Assembly: GCA_003223295.1 (NCBI GenBank)
Contig: QHYM01000106.1
Location: 1-63,865 of the forward strand
Direction of reading: 5' to 3'
From: Acidobacteriota bacterium
GTDB lineage: Bacteria; Acidobacteriota; Terriglobia; Acidiferrales; UBA7541
DNA length: 63,865 nucleotides
Shown in pieces: positions 16,523 to 25,840 of the stretch. The translations under genes and the position numbers were made by a program. The notes under the pieces are model-generated. The model had not been told where the DNA came from, searched no databases, and saw nothing but the letters and a program-made list of their open reading frames with translations. Within the stretch, counting starts at the first letter, position 1. Every line of letters starts with the position of its first letter.

Positions 16523-17464
16523 TTGGCGACTGAATCGTCTTCCGAAGCCTCTTCGAGTCCTGCCTTTCAAGCCCCGCCGCCCGAGGGGCTGGCAACCAGG
16601 ATTTTCCTTGGCCCCGACGGATTGCGTGCCGGCTGGAGCCTGCTGCTTTACACCGCTTTCTGGTTGATGCTCGATATTGCCTTGCAGCTTTTTGCCGGGA
16701 AAGTCTTCGGGGTCGAGGAAGAGCCATATTGGCCCCAGTATGTCGCTCCCTCTGCTCTAATTGAATTTGCCTCGGCGTACGCTGCCGCCGTCATGATGGC
16801 ATACCTCGAGCGACGTTCCGTTAACGTTTATGGGCTACCGGCGCGCCAAGCCTTCGGGAAATCCTTCTGGCGGGGCATGCTTCTCGGCATCGGAGAGGTA
16901 AGCTTGCTGGTCGGGTTGATTGCGGCGTTTGGCGGATATTCTTTCGGAAAGTTAGACCTACACGGCGGCAGCCTTCTAAGTTGGGGGATATATTGGGTCG
17001 TGGCCTTCGCGTTTGTCGGGCTGTCTGAGGAATTCCTGTTTCGTGGATACGCACAATACACCTTGGCGCGGGGCATTGGATTCTGGCCTGCCGCCGTATG
17101 TCTCTCTCTCGTATTTGGGGCCGGTCACCTTGCAAACCACGGCGAAAGCATGGTCGGAGCGGCCAACGTAACAGTTACCGGGCTGGTCTTTGCCTTTGCC
17201 CTCAAGCGAACTGGAAACCTCTGGCTGGCCGTGGGGTGGCACGCCAGCTTTGACTTCGGCGAAACCTTCCTTTTTTCCGTTCCCGACAGCGGCCTTGTGT
17301 TTGACCGCCATCTCTCGAGCGCTGCTTTGCACGGGCCGAATTGGTTGACGGGCGGAACGGTTGGGCCGGAAGGAAGCGTATTCAGTTTCTTGACCATGGG
17401 AATCTCCGCCCTGGTGATTCATTTTCTTTTCCCCGCGAAGAAGAGAGGCGACCTGGCAGGCTAG
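16523..17464 (+). CDS. CPBP-family intramembrane metalloprotease
   Basis: Multi-pass membrane protein of about 313 residues with the CPBP/Abi (type II CAAX prenyl protease-like) signatures: SEEFLFRGY (the E-E-x3-R motif), VFGAGH and GWHASFDFGE. In this family glutamates and histidines bind the catalytic metal within the membrane. The start is uncertain: TTG 16523 has GAGG about 7 nt upstream, while TTG 16439 would add 28 residues with no ribosome site. The N-terminus before the first helix is Ser/Pro-rich. The gene's 3' end overlaps the convergent deacetylase by 4 bp. Substrate unknown. Confidence 0.87.
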   Translation: MATESSSEASSSPAFQAPPPEGLATRIFLGPDGLRAGWSLLLYTAFWLMLDIALQLFAGKVFGVEEEPYWPQYVAPSALIEFASAYAAAVMMAYLERRSVNVYGLPARQAFGKSFWRGMLLGIGEVSLLVGLIAAFGGYSFGKLDLHGGSLLSWGIYWVVAFAFVGLSEEFLFRGYAQYTLARGIGFWPAAVCLSLVFGAGHLANHGESMVGAANVTVTGLVFAFALKRTGNLWLAVGWHASFDFGETFLFSVPDSGLVFDRHLSSAALHGPNWLTGGTVGPEGSVFSFLTMGISALVIHFLFPAKKRGDLAG

Positions 17465-18615
17465 TGGACGAGTTCCGAAGCAAATGTCAGCCGCACTCCT
17501 TCAGACTGCGCCTGGGGAAGGACCTCGCGCAACGCCTGAAGGGTAGCCGGATGCGGATGGCCGATGGCCACGGCTTCCCCTTTTTCGCGCGCACCGCGCA
17601 AGGCCAATTCGAGCTGCTTGCGCACCGCGCCAACCTCCGCGACGTCATCGAGAAAAGGAACATTGCGAAACGCCGAGGGAACGCGCGCAGTTTGAGCCGT
17701 TTCGTAGGCCACAGTCGCCGCCGTTGTGCGGCTGTCAATGTAAAAGAGATGATGGTGGCGCAGCACCGGCATCAACTCCTGCATCAAAGCCGGATCGGAA
17801 GTGGCTTCCGAGCCCTGATGATTGTTGACGCCCACAGCGCCGGGAATGTCCGCCAGAAAATGATTCACGAGTTTTGACACCTCCGCCGCAGGCATGCCGG
17901 CACGCAATTCCTGAGCCTCCGGTTTTTCCGTGGACACAGCCTGCATGGGAAGATGCAGCATGACCTGGTAGCCGCGGCGCTGCGCTTCCTGGGCAATCTC
18001 ATCGGAGTGTTCATGATTTGGCAAAACGGAAATGGTGAGCGGATACGGCAGGTCGAAGATCTGATCTGCGGCGTGGCGGTCACTGCCGAGATCGTCCAAG
18101 ATAATGGCGAGTCTCGCTCCATTCTGTTGAAGGGCGGTGTTTCCAGTTTCCGCCGCGCCTATGTGCATGCGCACCGCGTGCGTGCGCGTGCCAGCCTTCA
18201 AATAAAAAAAGAGAATGCCTTCACGGCCCTCCGAGGACTCTTCAGTGAGTCCGTGCCGTGTAGCCACGCCCGCCAAAGCTCGCTGGATTTTCGCGGCTTC
18301 AGATTTCGCCGCGGCATCGGGCTGGGTCTTTGGCAGCGTAATATCGAGACTGTCCATGGCCCCGGGGTTTTTATCCGCTGCTTGCAGGCCGATGTGGATT
18401 TGCGTCCCCGCTGGAGCTGCGGCATGAGCTGCCCCGGCTAGTTCTCTCGTGACGGCATGAACCATTGCAGGAGTTAGATGTCCTGATTCTGTTTTCTTGC
18501 AACCGGCTGCCGTCCAAAACAATGCGCTCAGAAGAATAGGGAGAACGAGACGGAACGCGCCGCGATTCCGGCCAGACGGGAACGCTCGCTTCGCAGCGGC
18601 TTGAGGCTGGCTCAC
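17461..18615 (-). CDS. Divergent polysaccharide deacetylase lipoprotein (YibQ-like)
   Basis: 384 residues starting at GTG 18615, 7 bp after the S41 gene, so in one operon. An N-terminal hydrophobic segment ends in a lipobox-like TAAGC (Cys about 39), suggesting a lipoprotein. The C-terminal half (about 165-380) is the divergent polysaccharide deacetylase domain: RLAIILDDLGSDRHAADQI, YPLTISVLPNHEHS, GYQVMLHLPMQA, GVNNHQGSEATSD and VAIGHPHPATLQAL. The family has the polysaccharide-deacetylase barrel fold with altered metal ligands, and its exact reaction is unsettled. The ctpA-yibQ neighbourhood recurs in other bacteria and suggests an envelope function. Confidence 0.88.
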   Translation of the reverse strand: MSQPQAAAKRAFPSGRNRGAFRLVLPILLSALFWTAAGCKKTESGHLTPAMVHAVTRELAGAAHAAAPAGTQIHIGLQAADKNPGAMDSLDITLPKTQPDAAAKSEAAKIQRALAGVATRHGLTEESSEGREGILFFYLKAGTRTHAVRMHIGAAETGNTALQQNGARLAIILDDLGSDRHAADQIFDLPYPLTISVLPNHEHSDEIAQEAQRRGYQVMLHLPMQAVSTEKPEAQELRAGMPAAEVSKLVNHFLADIPGAVGVNNHQGSEATSDPALMQELMPVLRHHHLFYIDSRTTAATVAYETAQTARVPSAFRNVPFLDDVAEVGAVRKQLELALRGAREKGEAVAIGHPHPATLQALREVLPQAQSEGVRLTFASELVH

Positions 18616-18622
18616 CCTGATC

Positions 18623-19861
18623 CTAAGCAGCCTTTTTCGCGGGGGTTTTCAGCAGGTCGAGCGCGCGGTGGAAGATCGGATCTTCCGGAGAGAGCGGGCG
18701 TGGTCCCTGCCCGGGTTCCTTCCGTGCTTCCGGTGCGGGGGCCGCGTCGTCCCCCGAGTCCGAGTCGTCCTGGGCGTCGGCGCGCACAATCTCCGTGGGC
18801 GTAACGCCTTCTTCCAGGATGGGTTTTCCGTTTGCGTTGTAATAATTCGCGACGGTGAGGATCAGCGCCGCGCCATCATCCAGAGTAATCAGCTTCTGCT
18901 CGGAAGCCAGGCCAAAGGTGCGCTCGCCAACCACATCGCCGCGGTGATTGGCTTCCATCGCAGCCGCGAGAACTTCCGCCGCGCCCGAAGTCGTGGTGTC
19001 CACAAGCACGGAGACGGGGTTTTTCCAGATGACCTGCTTGGGCTCAGCGGAGATGACTTGCGCCGAGACGCTTTGCCCCCGCAAAGTGGTCAGTGTTCCC
19101 GTCGGAATGAAAAAGCGCGCGAGGGAAATCGCCTCGGAAACCGGTCCACGGCCACATTGGCGGAAGTCCAAAATCACCTTGTGAATCCCCTGTTTTTCCG
19201 CATCCACCAGGCGATTGCGCACTTCCTCGGCGCGCCCGGCGTCCAGCGACGGGAAGCGCAGCACGAGAATATCCGGGTCGGCTTTCTGAACGATCAATTT
19301 CGGGGTGGTGAGTTTATCGCGGACAATATCCACTTCTTCGGGCGTGGCCTTGCCGCGGCGAATCACGGAGACCTTGATTCCTGTGCCGGGCTGGCCGTTC
19401 AAAAGATTCAGAGCCTGGCCCACGGACATGTCGCGCGTGGTGAATCCGCCAATCGATTCCAATAGGTCGCCACTGCGAATCCCGGCTTTGGTACCGGGGC
19501 TATCCGGCAGGACCGACAAAACGATAATGTAGCCGTAGCGCTTGCTGAGTGTGAGGCCGGCATCCCCGGTGCCCGGATTGCCGATCTTCTTTTTGTATTC
19601 CTCGTACTCGCGCGGCGTCAGGTAGCTGGACTGCGGATCAAGCGACTCGAGCAGTCCGTGGAGCGCGCCCGCAGTCACCGTACGCATGTTCGGGTCGTCC
19701 ACATAATCCTGCTGAATCTTCTGCAACACTTCCCCGTAGACGGTCAGCGACTTGTAGGCCTTATCGTCCGCACCCCTGCCGAGGAGGACATGGCCTATCC
19801 CCGCAAAACAAAAGATCAATACCGATACGGAAAAAATGCCGACGCGTGACGCTCGATTCAT
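18623..19861 (-). CDS. S41-family C-terminal processing protease homologue, catalytic residues missing
   Basis: 412 residues: N-terminal signal anchor (about 8-28), short helical region, PDZ domain (about 100-170, LPDSPGTKAGIRSGDLLESIGG) and S41 core (about 195-345). In active CtpA/Prc proteins the nucleophilic Ser sits in S-A-S-E and the Lys, 25 residues on, in FGKG. Here the aligned motifs read SGAAE (Gly 293 at the Ser position, Ser 292 next to it) and TFGLAS (Leu 318 at the Lys position). DFRQCGRGP likewise replaces the usual DLRxNPGG. Fold and PDZ seem intact, so a non-proteolytic scaffold is likely. It heads a two-gene operon with the deacetylase. Confidence 0.88.
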   Translation of the reverse strand: MNRASRVGIFSVSVLIFCFAGIGHVLLGRGADDKAYKSLTVYGEVLQKIQQDYVDDPNMRTVTAGALHGLLESLDPQSSYLTPREYEEYKKKIGNPGTGDAGLTLSKRYGYIIVLSVLPDSPGTKAGIRSGDLLESIGGFTTRDMSVGQALNLLNGQPGTGIKVSVIRRGKATPEEVDIVRDKLTTPKLIVQKADPDILVLRFPSLDAGRAEEVRNRLVDAEKQGIHKVILDFRQCGRGPVSEAISLARFFIPTGTLTTLRGQSVSAQVISAEPKQVIWKNPVSVLVDTTTSGAAEVLAAAMEANHRGDVVGERTFGLASEQKLITLDDGAALILTVANYYNANGKPILEEGVTPTEIVRADAQDDSDSGDDAAPAPEARKEPGQGPRPLSPEDPIFHRALDLLKTPAKKAA

Positions 19862-20102
19862 GCCCCACCCTTGATGATGCGAGTACCAACTCTAAGTATA
19901 GCACTGCAAAAGGTTGGGACGCGCCAGCAAACAAAAAGGAAGCCCGAGAAAACGGTGTTCGCTTGAAGCGTTTTGGTAAACCGACACGGGGCAGGGGCCG
20001 GTTTGTTGCTTAATTACCACAGTGGATGATTCCCGACCCGGGAATCCAATCGTAAGCCGTTGATAATAAAGGCACAACGTTGGTACAAGCTGGCCGACAA
20101 AA

Positions 20103-20111
20103 TGCTACAAT
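20103..20111 (+). promoter_or_regulatory. Extended -10 promoter element of lpxC
   Basis: TG-C-TACAAT (TG at 20103, TACAAT 20106-20111) is a good extended -10 with no clear -35. It would start transcription about 6-8 nt before the lpxC ATG, making a very short leader that includes GGAGG. Confidence 0.45.
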
Positions 20112-20123
20112 CAATGGAGGGGA

Positions 20124-21041
20124 ATGTTCCAAACAACGATAACCAGAGAGTCGTGCGCGGAGGGTGTGGGTCTGCACACCGGCGTGCACGGCTGTGTGCG
20201 CCTGGTTCCCGCTCCGGCCGAAACCGGCATTGTTTTTCGTCGCGTAGATCTGGACAACTTCCCGATTGAAGCTCAGGGCCACAACGTCGCCCGCGTCAGC
20301 TATGCCACCAGCCTGATGAAGCAGGGCGTTCTGCTGTCAACCACGGAGCATCTCCTCGCAGCGATCTATTCCTGCGGCATCGACAACATCTACATCGACA
20401 TCAACTCCATCGAAGTGCCCATCCTGGATGGCTCCGCCGAACCGTTCATGCAGATGCTGGAGCACTCCGGCGTGCGCAAGCTGCGCCGCAAGCGCCGTTA
20501 TCTGAAGGTGCTCAAGCCGCTGGAGGTCAGCGAAGGCGATCGCCGCATCGGCATCTATCCCGCGGACGAGTTTCGCGTCCGCTGCTACGTGGATTTCCCA
20601 CATCCCCTGGTTGGGCAGCAGGAAGTGGAAATGGCAGTCGGACCGGACACTTTCCGCCATCTGCTGGCGCGCGCCCGCACCTTTTGCTTTGACCGCGACA
20701 TTACGCCTCTCCGCGCTATGGGCCTGATCCGCGGTGGGTCGCTCGAAAACGCTATCGTCCTCACCCAGGACGGCATCATGAACGGCCCCCTGCGCTTCCC
20801 AGACGAGTTTGGCCGCCACAAAGCCTTGGACCTGATTGGCGACCTGGCCCTGGCGGGCCTGCCGCTGCTGGCGCGTGTCGAGGCACATAAGGCAGGCCAT
20901 TCCCTGCATACGCAACTCGTCAGCCAACTGCTCGCCGACCCCTCCCTTTGGACCATCACCACAGGCGAAGCCATCCACGCCAAGGAAGAAGAGGCCTACC
21001 AGAGCGTCCTCTCCCCTGTTCCGGCCGCCCCCGGCGATTAG
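20124..21041 (+). CDS. lpxC: UDP-3-O-acyl-N-acetylglucosamine deacetylase
   Basis: 305-residue zinc amidase for the committed step of lipid A synthesis, removing acetate from UDP-3-O-acyl-GlcNAc in the cytosol. Visible motifs are GVGLHTG, STTEHLLAA (zinc His 76), GRHKALDLIGDLAL (zinc His 232 and Asp 236) and HKAGHSLH (catalytic His about 259). Length is usual for the family and the protein is complete. ATG 20124 follows GGAGGGG. glmU lies 70 bp downstream, so lipid A and peptidoglycan/UDP-GlcNAc precursors are made from the same locus. It indicates an LPS-bearing outer membrane. Confidence 0.97.
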   Translation: MFQTTITRESCAEGVGLHTGVHGCVRLVPAPAETGIVFRRVDLDNFPIEAQGHNVARVSYATSLMKQGVLLSTTEHLLAAIYSCGIDNIYIDINSIEVPILDGSAEPFMQMLEHSGVRKLRRKRRYLKVLKPLEVSEGDRRIGIYPADEFRVRCYVDFPHPLVGQQEVEMAVGPDTFRHLLARARTFCFDRDITPLRAMGLIRGGSLENAIVLTQDGIMNGPLRFPDEFGRHKALDLIGDLALAGLPLLARVEAHKAGHSLHTQLVSQLLADPSLWTITTGEAIHAKEEEAYQSVLSPVPAAPGD

Positions 21042-21111
21042 CCTTTAGCTGCGGTCCGGCCATCCCCTGATTGCCAAAAACTTCAGGCTCCCGCAGAATG
21101 GGCAGCAACTT

Positions 21112-22572
21112 ATGTCCAACAATGACCTAGCCATTGTCGTCCTCGCCGCCGGAAAGGGCACGCGCCTTAAGTCCAGTCTCGCCAAAGTTTTGCACCGTGC
21201 CGGCGGGCGCACGTTGGTCGAACATATCGTCCGCGCGGGTGAGCCTCTCAAGGCGCGCGAGACCGTAGTTGTCGTGGGACATCAGGCGGAGCAAGTGGCC
21301 GCCGTCATCGAGCCGCTCGGGGCTGCCACTGTCTTGCAGCACCCTCAAAACGGCACGGGGCACGCCGTGCAAGTCGCGAAGCGTGCGCTGGGCCGCGCGA
21401 GAATCGCGCTCGTGCTCCCAGGCGACGCTCCGCTCGTTCGAGCGGAAACTCTGAAAGCCCTGGTCGCGACGCATCGCAATGGCAACGCGTCGGCAACCAT
21501 TCTTTCGGCCGTCGTCGCCGACCCATCGGGTTATGGGCGCATCGTTCGCAAATCGGAAACTGCCGTTTCCGCCATTGTCGAAGAGTCCCGACTCACCGAC
21601 GAGCAGCGCGAAATCAACGAAATCAATTCCGCGATTTATTGCTTCACGCTGGAGAAACTTTGGCCCGCTCTGACCCAGGTGAAACCTAACAACAAGCATC
21701 GCGAACTCTATCTGACCGATGCCATTGCCGTCATGAGCGGCAAGGGCGAAACCGTGCTCGCCCAACTCGCCGGTGATTCGCGCGAAGTTCTGGGCTGCAA
21801 CACGCGCGCCGATCTCGCCGAAGTGGACCGCATCTTCCGCGAATGGAAGCGCAGCGCGCTGATGGACGCGGGTGCGACCATTCAGTTGCCGGAAACCGTG
21901 CTGATCGATCCGGACGTGACCGCCGGTGAAGATACGGTGATTGAGGCGGGCGTGCAGTTGCTTGGGAAGACCAAGCTGGGCGCGCGTTGCACGGTGAAAA
22001 CGGGGAGCGTCGTCATGGACTCCGTGGTTGGCGACGACGTGAAGGTCGAGGCGCATTCCCTGGTCGTAGAGAGCCGCCTGGAAGATGGAGTGACTGTCGG
22101 GCCGTTTGCGCGCTTGCGCACGGGTACGCACGTAAAGAGCGGCGGGCGCATCGGCAATTTTGTGGAGACGAAGAAAGCCATCATTGGCGAAGGCGCGAAA
22201 GTGCCGCATCTCACTTATGTTGGCGATGCCAAGATTGGCGCGAAGACCAACATTGGAGCGGGCACCATCACCTGTAACTACGACGGCTTCCAAAAACATC
22301 CCACGACGATTGGCAAAGGCGTCTTCATTGGCAGCGATTCGGTCCTTGTCGCTCCGTTGCGCATCGGTGATCATGCGTACATTGCCGCCGGCTCGACCAT
22401 CACCCAAAACGTGCCTGCCGACAGCCTGGGAATCGCCCGCGGCCGCCAGGTCAACAAGCCCGGTTGGGCGGCAAAGAAGCGACGTGAGTTGGCTGCCGCG
22501 CAGCAGCCAAAGAAATCAGCGCGACGAGGCAACCGAAAAAAATCCAACCGCAAATCAAAGAAGCGCAGGTAG
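21112..22572 (+). CDS. glmU: Bifunctional GlmU uridyltransferase/acetyltransferase
   Basis: 486 residues. The N-terminal Rossmann uridyltransferase (VVLAAGKGTRLKSSLAKVLHRAGGR; GDAPLV) and the C-terminal left-handed beta-helix acetyltransferase (hexapeptide repeats about 260-440, VGDAKIGAKTNIGAGTITCNYDGFQKHPT, GSDSVLVAP) make UDP-GlcNAc from GlcN-1-P. The product feeds peptidoglycan and LpxA/LpxC. The protein ends in an unusual basic tail (about 455-486, KKSARRGNRKKSNRKSKKRR), beyond the usual end of the acetyltransferase. Its ribosome site is weak. It probably reads from the lpxC promoter. Confidence 0.97.
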   Translation: MSNNDLAIVVLAAGKGTRLKSSLAKVLHRAGGRTLVEHIVRAGEPLKARETVVVVGHQAEQVAAVIEPLGAATVLQHPQNGTGHAVQVAKRALGRARIALVLPGDAPLVRAETLKALVATHRNGNASATILSAVVADPSGYGRIVRKSETAVSAIVEESRLTDEQREINEINSAIYCFTLEKLWPALTQVKPNNKHRELYLTDAIAVMSGKGETVLAQLAGDSREVLGCNTRADLAEVDRIFREWKRSALMDAGATIQLPETVLIDPDVTAGEDTVIEAGVQLLGKTKLGARCTVKTGSVVMDSVVGDDVKVEAHSLVVESRLEDGVTVGPFARLRTGTHVKSGGRIGNFVETKKAIIGEGAKVPHLTYVGDAKIGAKTNIGAGTITCNYDGFQKHPTTIGKGVFIGSDSVLVAPLRIGDHAYIAAGSTITQNVPADSLGIARGRQVNKPGWAAKKRRELAAAQQPKKSARRGNRKKSNRKSKKRR

Positions 22573-22699
22573 ACGTTCTACTGTCGAGCCCTTTCGTTGC
22601 CTCTCAAACATCCACACAACACAGTTCTCGCCGCTGCGTCACGCCTTGAAATCTCGACAGGCTGGATGTCCAGGCCGAGGTATGTCCGGCCGAGAGGTG

Positions 22700-22708
22700 T
22701 GCTAAAAT
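22700..22708 (+). promoter_or_regulatory. Extended -10 element upstream of purQ
   Basis: TG-C-TAAAAT with TAAAAT at 22703-22708, 37 bp before the purQ ATG. It is a plausible promoter start for the purine operon. No good -35 and no PurR-like box was recognised. Confidence 0.4.
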
Positions 22709-22744
22709 AGGAGTTCCCGCAAGCAACAGGGGGCTGCCACCGCA

Positions 22745-23455
22745 ATGAAATTTGGAGTTGTCGTTTTTCCTGGGTCCAATTGCGATCACGACGCGTATTA
22801 CGCCATCGGAAACGTCCTCAAGAAGCCCGTCGAATTCATCTGGCACCAATCGGAAGATCTGGCGAACTGCGACGCCATTATCCTGCCCGGCGGGTTCTCC
22901 TACGGCGACTATCTGCGCACCGGCGCCATCGCCCGCTTCTCGCCGGTGATGAAATCGGTCGAGGAATTTGCCGCGAGTGGCGGGCTCGTGCTGGGCATTT
23001 GCAACGGCTTCCAGATTTTGTGCGAGGCGGGCCTGCTTCCCGGCGCGATGATACGCAATAGCGGCCTGCGCTTTATCTGCCGTCACGTGTACATCCGCGT
23101 CGAGCAAACCGACACGCCTTTCACCAACGCTGCGTCGAAAGGCCAGATTCTCAAGATTCCTATCGCGCACTCCGACGGCAACTGGACGGTGGACGACGGC
23201 ACGCTCGCGGAACTGGAAAAGAACCGCCAGGTGATTCTCCGCTACACGACGCCTGATGGCTCGAACGATGATGCCGGCAATCCCAACGGCGCGGTTCACA
23301 ACATCGCGGGCATCTGCAACCACGAGCGCAATGTTGCCGGCTTGATGCCGCATCCGGAGCGCGCCTCGGAAGCGGCCCTCGGCTCCGCTGACGGCTTAGT
23401 GATTTTCCGCTCAATGGTGGAAGCGCTCGTTGGCGCGGCAAAGGCCACGGCGTAA
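22745..23455 (+). CDS. purQ: Phosphoribosylformylglycinamidine synthase subunit PurQ
   Basis: 236-residue class I glutamine amidotransferase that supplies ammonia to PurL in the fourth step of purine synthesis. It has the nucleophile motif [12 protein letters not shown] (Cys 86), [12 protein letters not shown], and GLMPHPERA holding the catalytic His and Glu. purL follows after 6 bp, and the two act as a complex with PurS. No purS gene (about 80 codons) is visible next to it, though purS often precedes purQ. ATG 22745 is preceded by a GGGGG run about 9 nt away. Confidence 0.96.
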   Translation: MKFGVVVFPGSNCDHDAYYAIGNVLKKPVEFIWHQSEDLANCDAIILPGGFSYGDYLRTGAIARFSPVMKSVEEFAASGGLVLGICNGFQILCEAGLLPGAMIRNSGLRFICRHVYIRVEQTDTPFTNAASKGQILKIPIAHSDGNWTVDDGTLAELEKNRQVILRYTTPDGSNDDAGNPNGAVHNIAGICNHERNVAGLMPHPERASEAALGSADGLVIFRSMVEALVGAAKATA

Positions 23456-23461
23456 AACGAA

Positions 23462-25840
23462 ATGGCCACGGCACCCACCGAAATCCGCGTCACTCCTGAA
23501 ATCGCCGCCGAACACGGCCTGACCGCCGAAGAATATGCGCGTGTGAAGCAAATTCTCGGGCGAGAGCCGAACATCACCGAACTCGGCATCTTCAGCGTGA
23601 TGTGGAGCGAGCACTGCTCCTACAAGTCGAGCAAAGTGCACCTGAAGCGGTTGCCCACACGCGGCAAGCTGGTCGTGCAGGGGCCAGGCGAAAACGCCGG
23701 CGTCGTAGACATCGGCGACGACCTCGTAGCCGCGTTCAAGATCGAGTCGCACAATCATCCGAGCTACGTGGAGCCGTTTCAGGGCGCGACCACCGGCGTG
23801 GGCGGGATCCTGCGCGACATTTTTACCATGGGCGCGCGGCCGATCGCCGTGCTGGATTCGTTGCGCTTCGGCGAGATTGTGCCCGGCAAAGGCACGTCGG
23901 AAAACGAGGCGGCAAAAAATCGCCGCATCCTCGACGGAGTGATTCGGGGCATCGGAAGCTACGGCAACTGTTTTGGTGTCCCCACGGTCGGAGGAGAAGT
24001 CGCTTTCGAGCCATGCTACTCGCAGAATCCGCTGGTCAACGCGCTGGCTCTCGGCATCGCGCGCAAAGAGGATTTGTTTTTCGCCAAAGCCAAAGGCGCG
24101 GGCAATCCCGTGATTTATGTCGGCGCAAAAACCGGCCGCGACGGCATTCATGGCGCATCACTGCTCGCTTCCGCCGAGTTCACCGAAGAGTCCCAGCAGA
24201 AGCGCCCCAACGTGCAGGTCGGCGACCCCTTCATGGAAAAGCTGCTGCTCGAAGCCTGTCTCGAAGCGATGCAGACCGGCGCGGTGGTGGCGATTCAGGA
24301 CATGGGCGCCGCCGGACTCACCTGCTCGACCGTCGAAATGGCGTCGCGCGGCGGCACGGGGATCGAAATCGATCTCGCCAAAGTTCCACAGCGCGAAACC
24401 GGCATGACGCCCTACGAAATCATGCTCAGCGAGTCGCAGGAGCGCATGCTGCTGGTCTCCGAAAAAGGCCGCGAAGCGGAAGTCCTTGGGGTCTTCAAAA
24501 AGTGGGGACTCGACGCCGTGGTGGTCGGGCGAGTTACCGAAGGCGGCACGGCGCGCATCAAGAATAACGGAAGTGTGGCCGCGGAAATTCCCGCGCATCC
24601 CCTCGCCGAAGAGGGGCCGGTTTACCATCGCCCCATCGTGGCGCCCAAGCCGCGCGTTGAATCCAAAAAAGACTGGTTCTCTTTCGCGCCCGAAGGCACG
24701 GCCCTCACGCAGAATTTCCTGAAACTGCTGGCTTCGCCCGCGATTGCTTCCAAGCGCTGGATCACCGAGCAATACGACACTTCTGTTCGCACAAACACGC
24801 TCGCCGGGCCCGGCGCCAGCGATGCCGCCGTGGTGCGCATCAAGGATCCGAAGACCAACGAGGTGAAGCGCGCGCTCGCGCTCTCGACCGATGGCAACGG
24901 CCGCTGGTGCTCTCTCAATCCGCGCGTTGGCGCGATGCACGCCGTCGCCGAGGCCGCGCGCAACGTCGCCGCCAGCGGCGCCCGCCCTATCGCCGCCACG
25001 AACTGCCTCAACTTCGGCAGCCCGGAAAAGCCCGAAGTGATGTGGCAGTTTTCTGAGGTGATCGACGGTGTCGCGGAAGCGTGCAACGTTCTTGGCACGC
25101 CCATCACCGGCGGCAACGTCAGCTTTTACAACGAAACCCTCGGCAAGTCGATCTACCCGACGCCCGTAATCGGAGTACTCGGCATCCTTGACAATGTTTC
25201 GCGCGTGCTGAAGATAGCCTTCCGCAACGAAGGCGATGTGATTCTTCTGCTCGACGGTCTGGCTGCCACCGGTCATTCCGAACGGAGTCCCCGGAGTGAG
25301 GAAGCTCTCCTCTCCTCGTTCGCTCGCGAATTCTCGTCGAGCGAATACTCCAAAACAGTCGCCGACATCGTCGCCAGCGAGGCCCCCCCGATCGACCTTG
25401 CCGCGGAAAAGCGGCTCATTGATTGCCTTGTCGCTCTTGCGTCCGAGGGCGCCGTGGAGTCCGCGCACGACATTTCCGACGGCGGCCTAGCCGTCACCCT
25501 CGCCGAATCGTGTTTTGCCTCCGCTCCTTCCACTGTAGGGGCACGGCATGCCGGGCCCGTCTTGGGCGCGAGCGTGAAGGTGGATGCCGATGGTCCAGCC
25601 GAACATGCCCTTTTCGGTGAACGCGGCGCCCGCGCCATCGTTTCTGTTTTCCCCGAAAACCTTGCCGCCGTTCCCGCAATTGCGAGACAATACAACGTGG
25701 CGGCGCGCGAAATCGGCAACGTCATCCGTGGCGATGCCTTCCGCATCGAATATAAGGGGCGCGCGGTGATCGAGTCCGCAGTCGAATCGTTGCGCAAGGC
25801 TTGGGCCAACTCGCTCGAGCGCGTTCTGAAAGCTCAATGA
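23462..25840 (+). CDS. purL: Phosphoribosylformylglycinamidine synthase subunit PurL
   Basis: 792-residue small-type PurL, lacking the fused glutaminase domain, so it needs PurQ and PurS. It converts FGAR to FGAM using ATP and ammonia. Motifs include [58 protein letters not shown] and [13 protein letters not shown]. Its start is 6 bp after purQ and its stop overlaps the purF start (ATGA at 25837), so translation is coupled. A small insert near residues 600-640 ([16 protein letters not shown]..) has low-complexity character. Confidence 0.97.
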   Translation: MATAPTEIRVTPEIAAEHGLTAEEYARVKQILGREPNITELGIFSVMWSEHCSYKSSKVHLKRLPTRGKLVVQGPGENAGVVDIGDDLVAAFKIESHNHPSYVEPFQGATTGVGGILRDIFTMGARPIAVLDSLRFGEIVPGKGTSENEAAKNRRILDGVIRGIGSYGNCFGVPTVGGEVAFEPCYSQNPLVNALALGIARKEDLFFAKAKGAGNPVIYVGAKTGRDGIHGASLLASAEFTEESQQKRPNVQVGDPFMEKLLLEACLEAMQTGAVVAIQDMGAAGLTCSTVEMASRGGTGIEIDLAKVPQRETGMTPYEIMLSESQERMLLVSEKGREAEVLGVFKKWGLDAVVVGRVTEGGTARIKNNGSVAAEIPAHPLAEEGPVYHRPIVAPKPRVESKKDWFSFAPEGTALTQNFLKLLASPAIASKRWITEQYDTSVRTNTLAGPGASDAAVVRIKDPKTNEVKRALALSTDGNGRWCSLNPRVGAMHAVAEAARNVAASGARPIAATNCLNFGSPEKPEVMWQFSEVIDGVAEACNVLGTPITGGNVSFYNETLGKSIYPTPVIGVLGILDNVSRVLKIAFRNEGDVILLLDGLAATGHSERSPRSEEALLSSFAREFSSSEYSKTVADIVASEAPPIDLAAEKRLIDCLVALASEGAVESAHDISDGGLAVTLAESCFASAPSTVGARHAGPVLGASVKVDADGPAEHALFGERGARAIVSVFPENLAAVPAIARQYNVAAREIGNVIRGDAFRIEYKGRAVIESAVESLRKAWANSLERVLKAQ

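Noticed and set aside
24158-25468. 436-residue minus-strand open frame opposite purL
   Set aside because: Antisense shadow of purL with biased composition and no domain.
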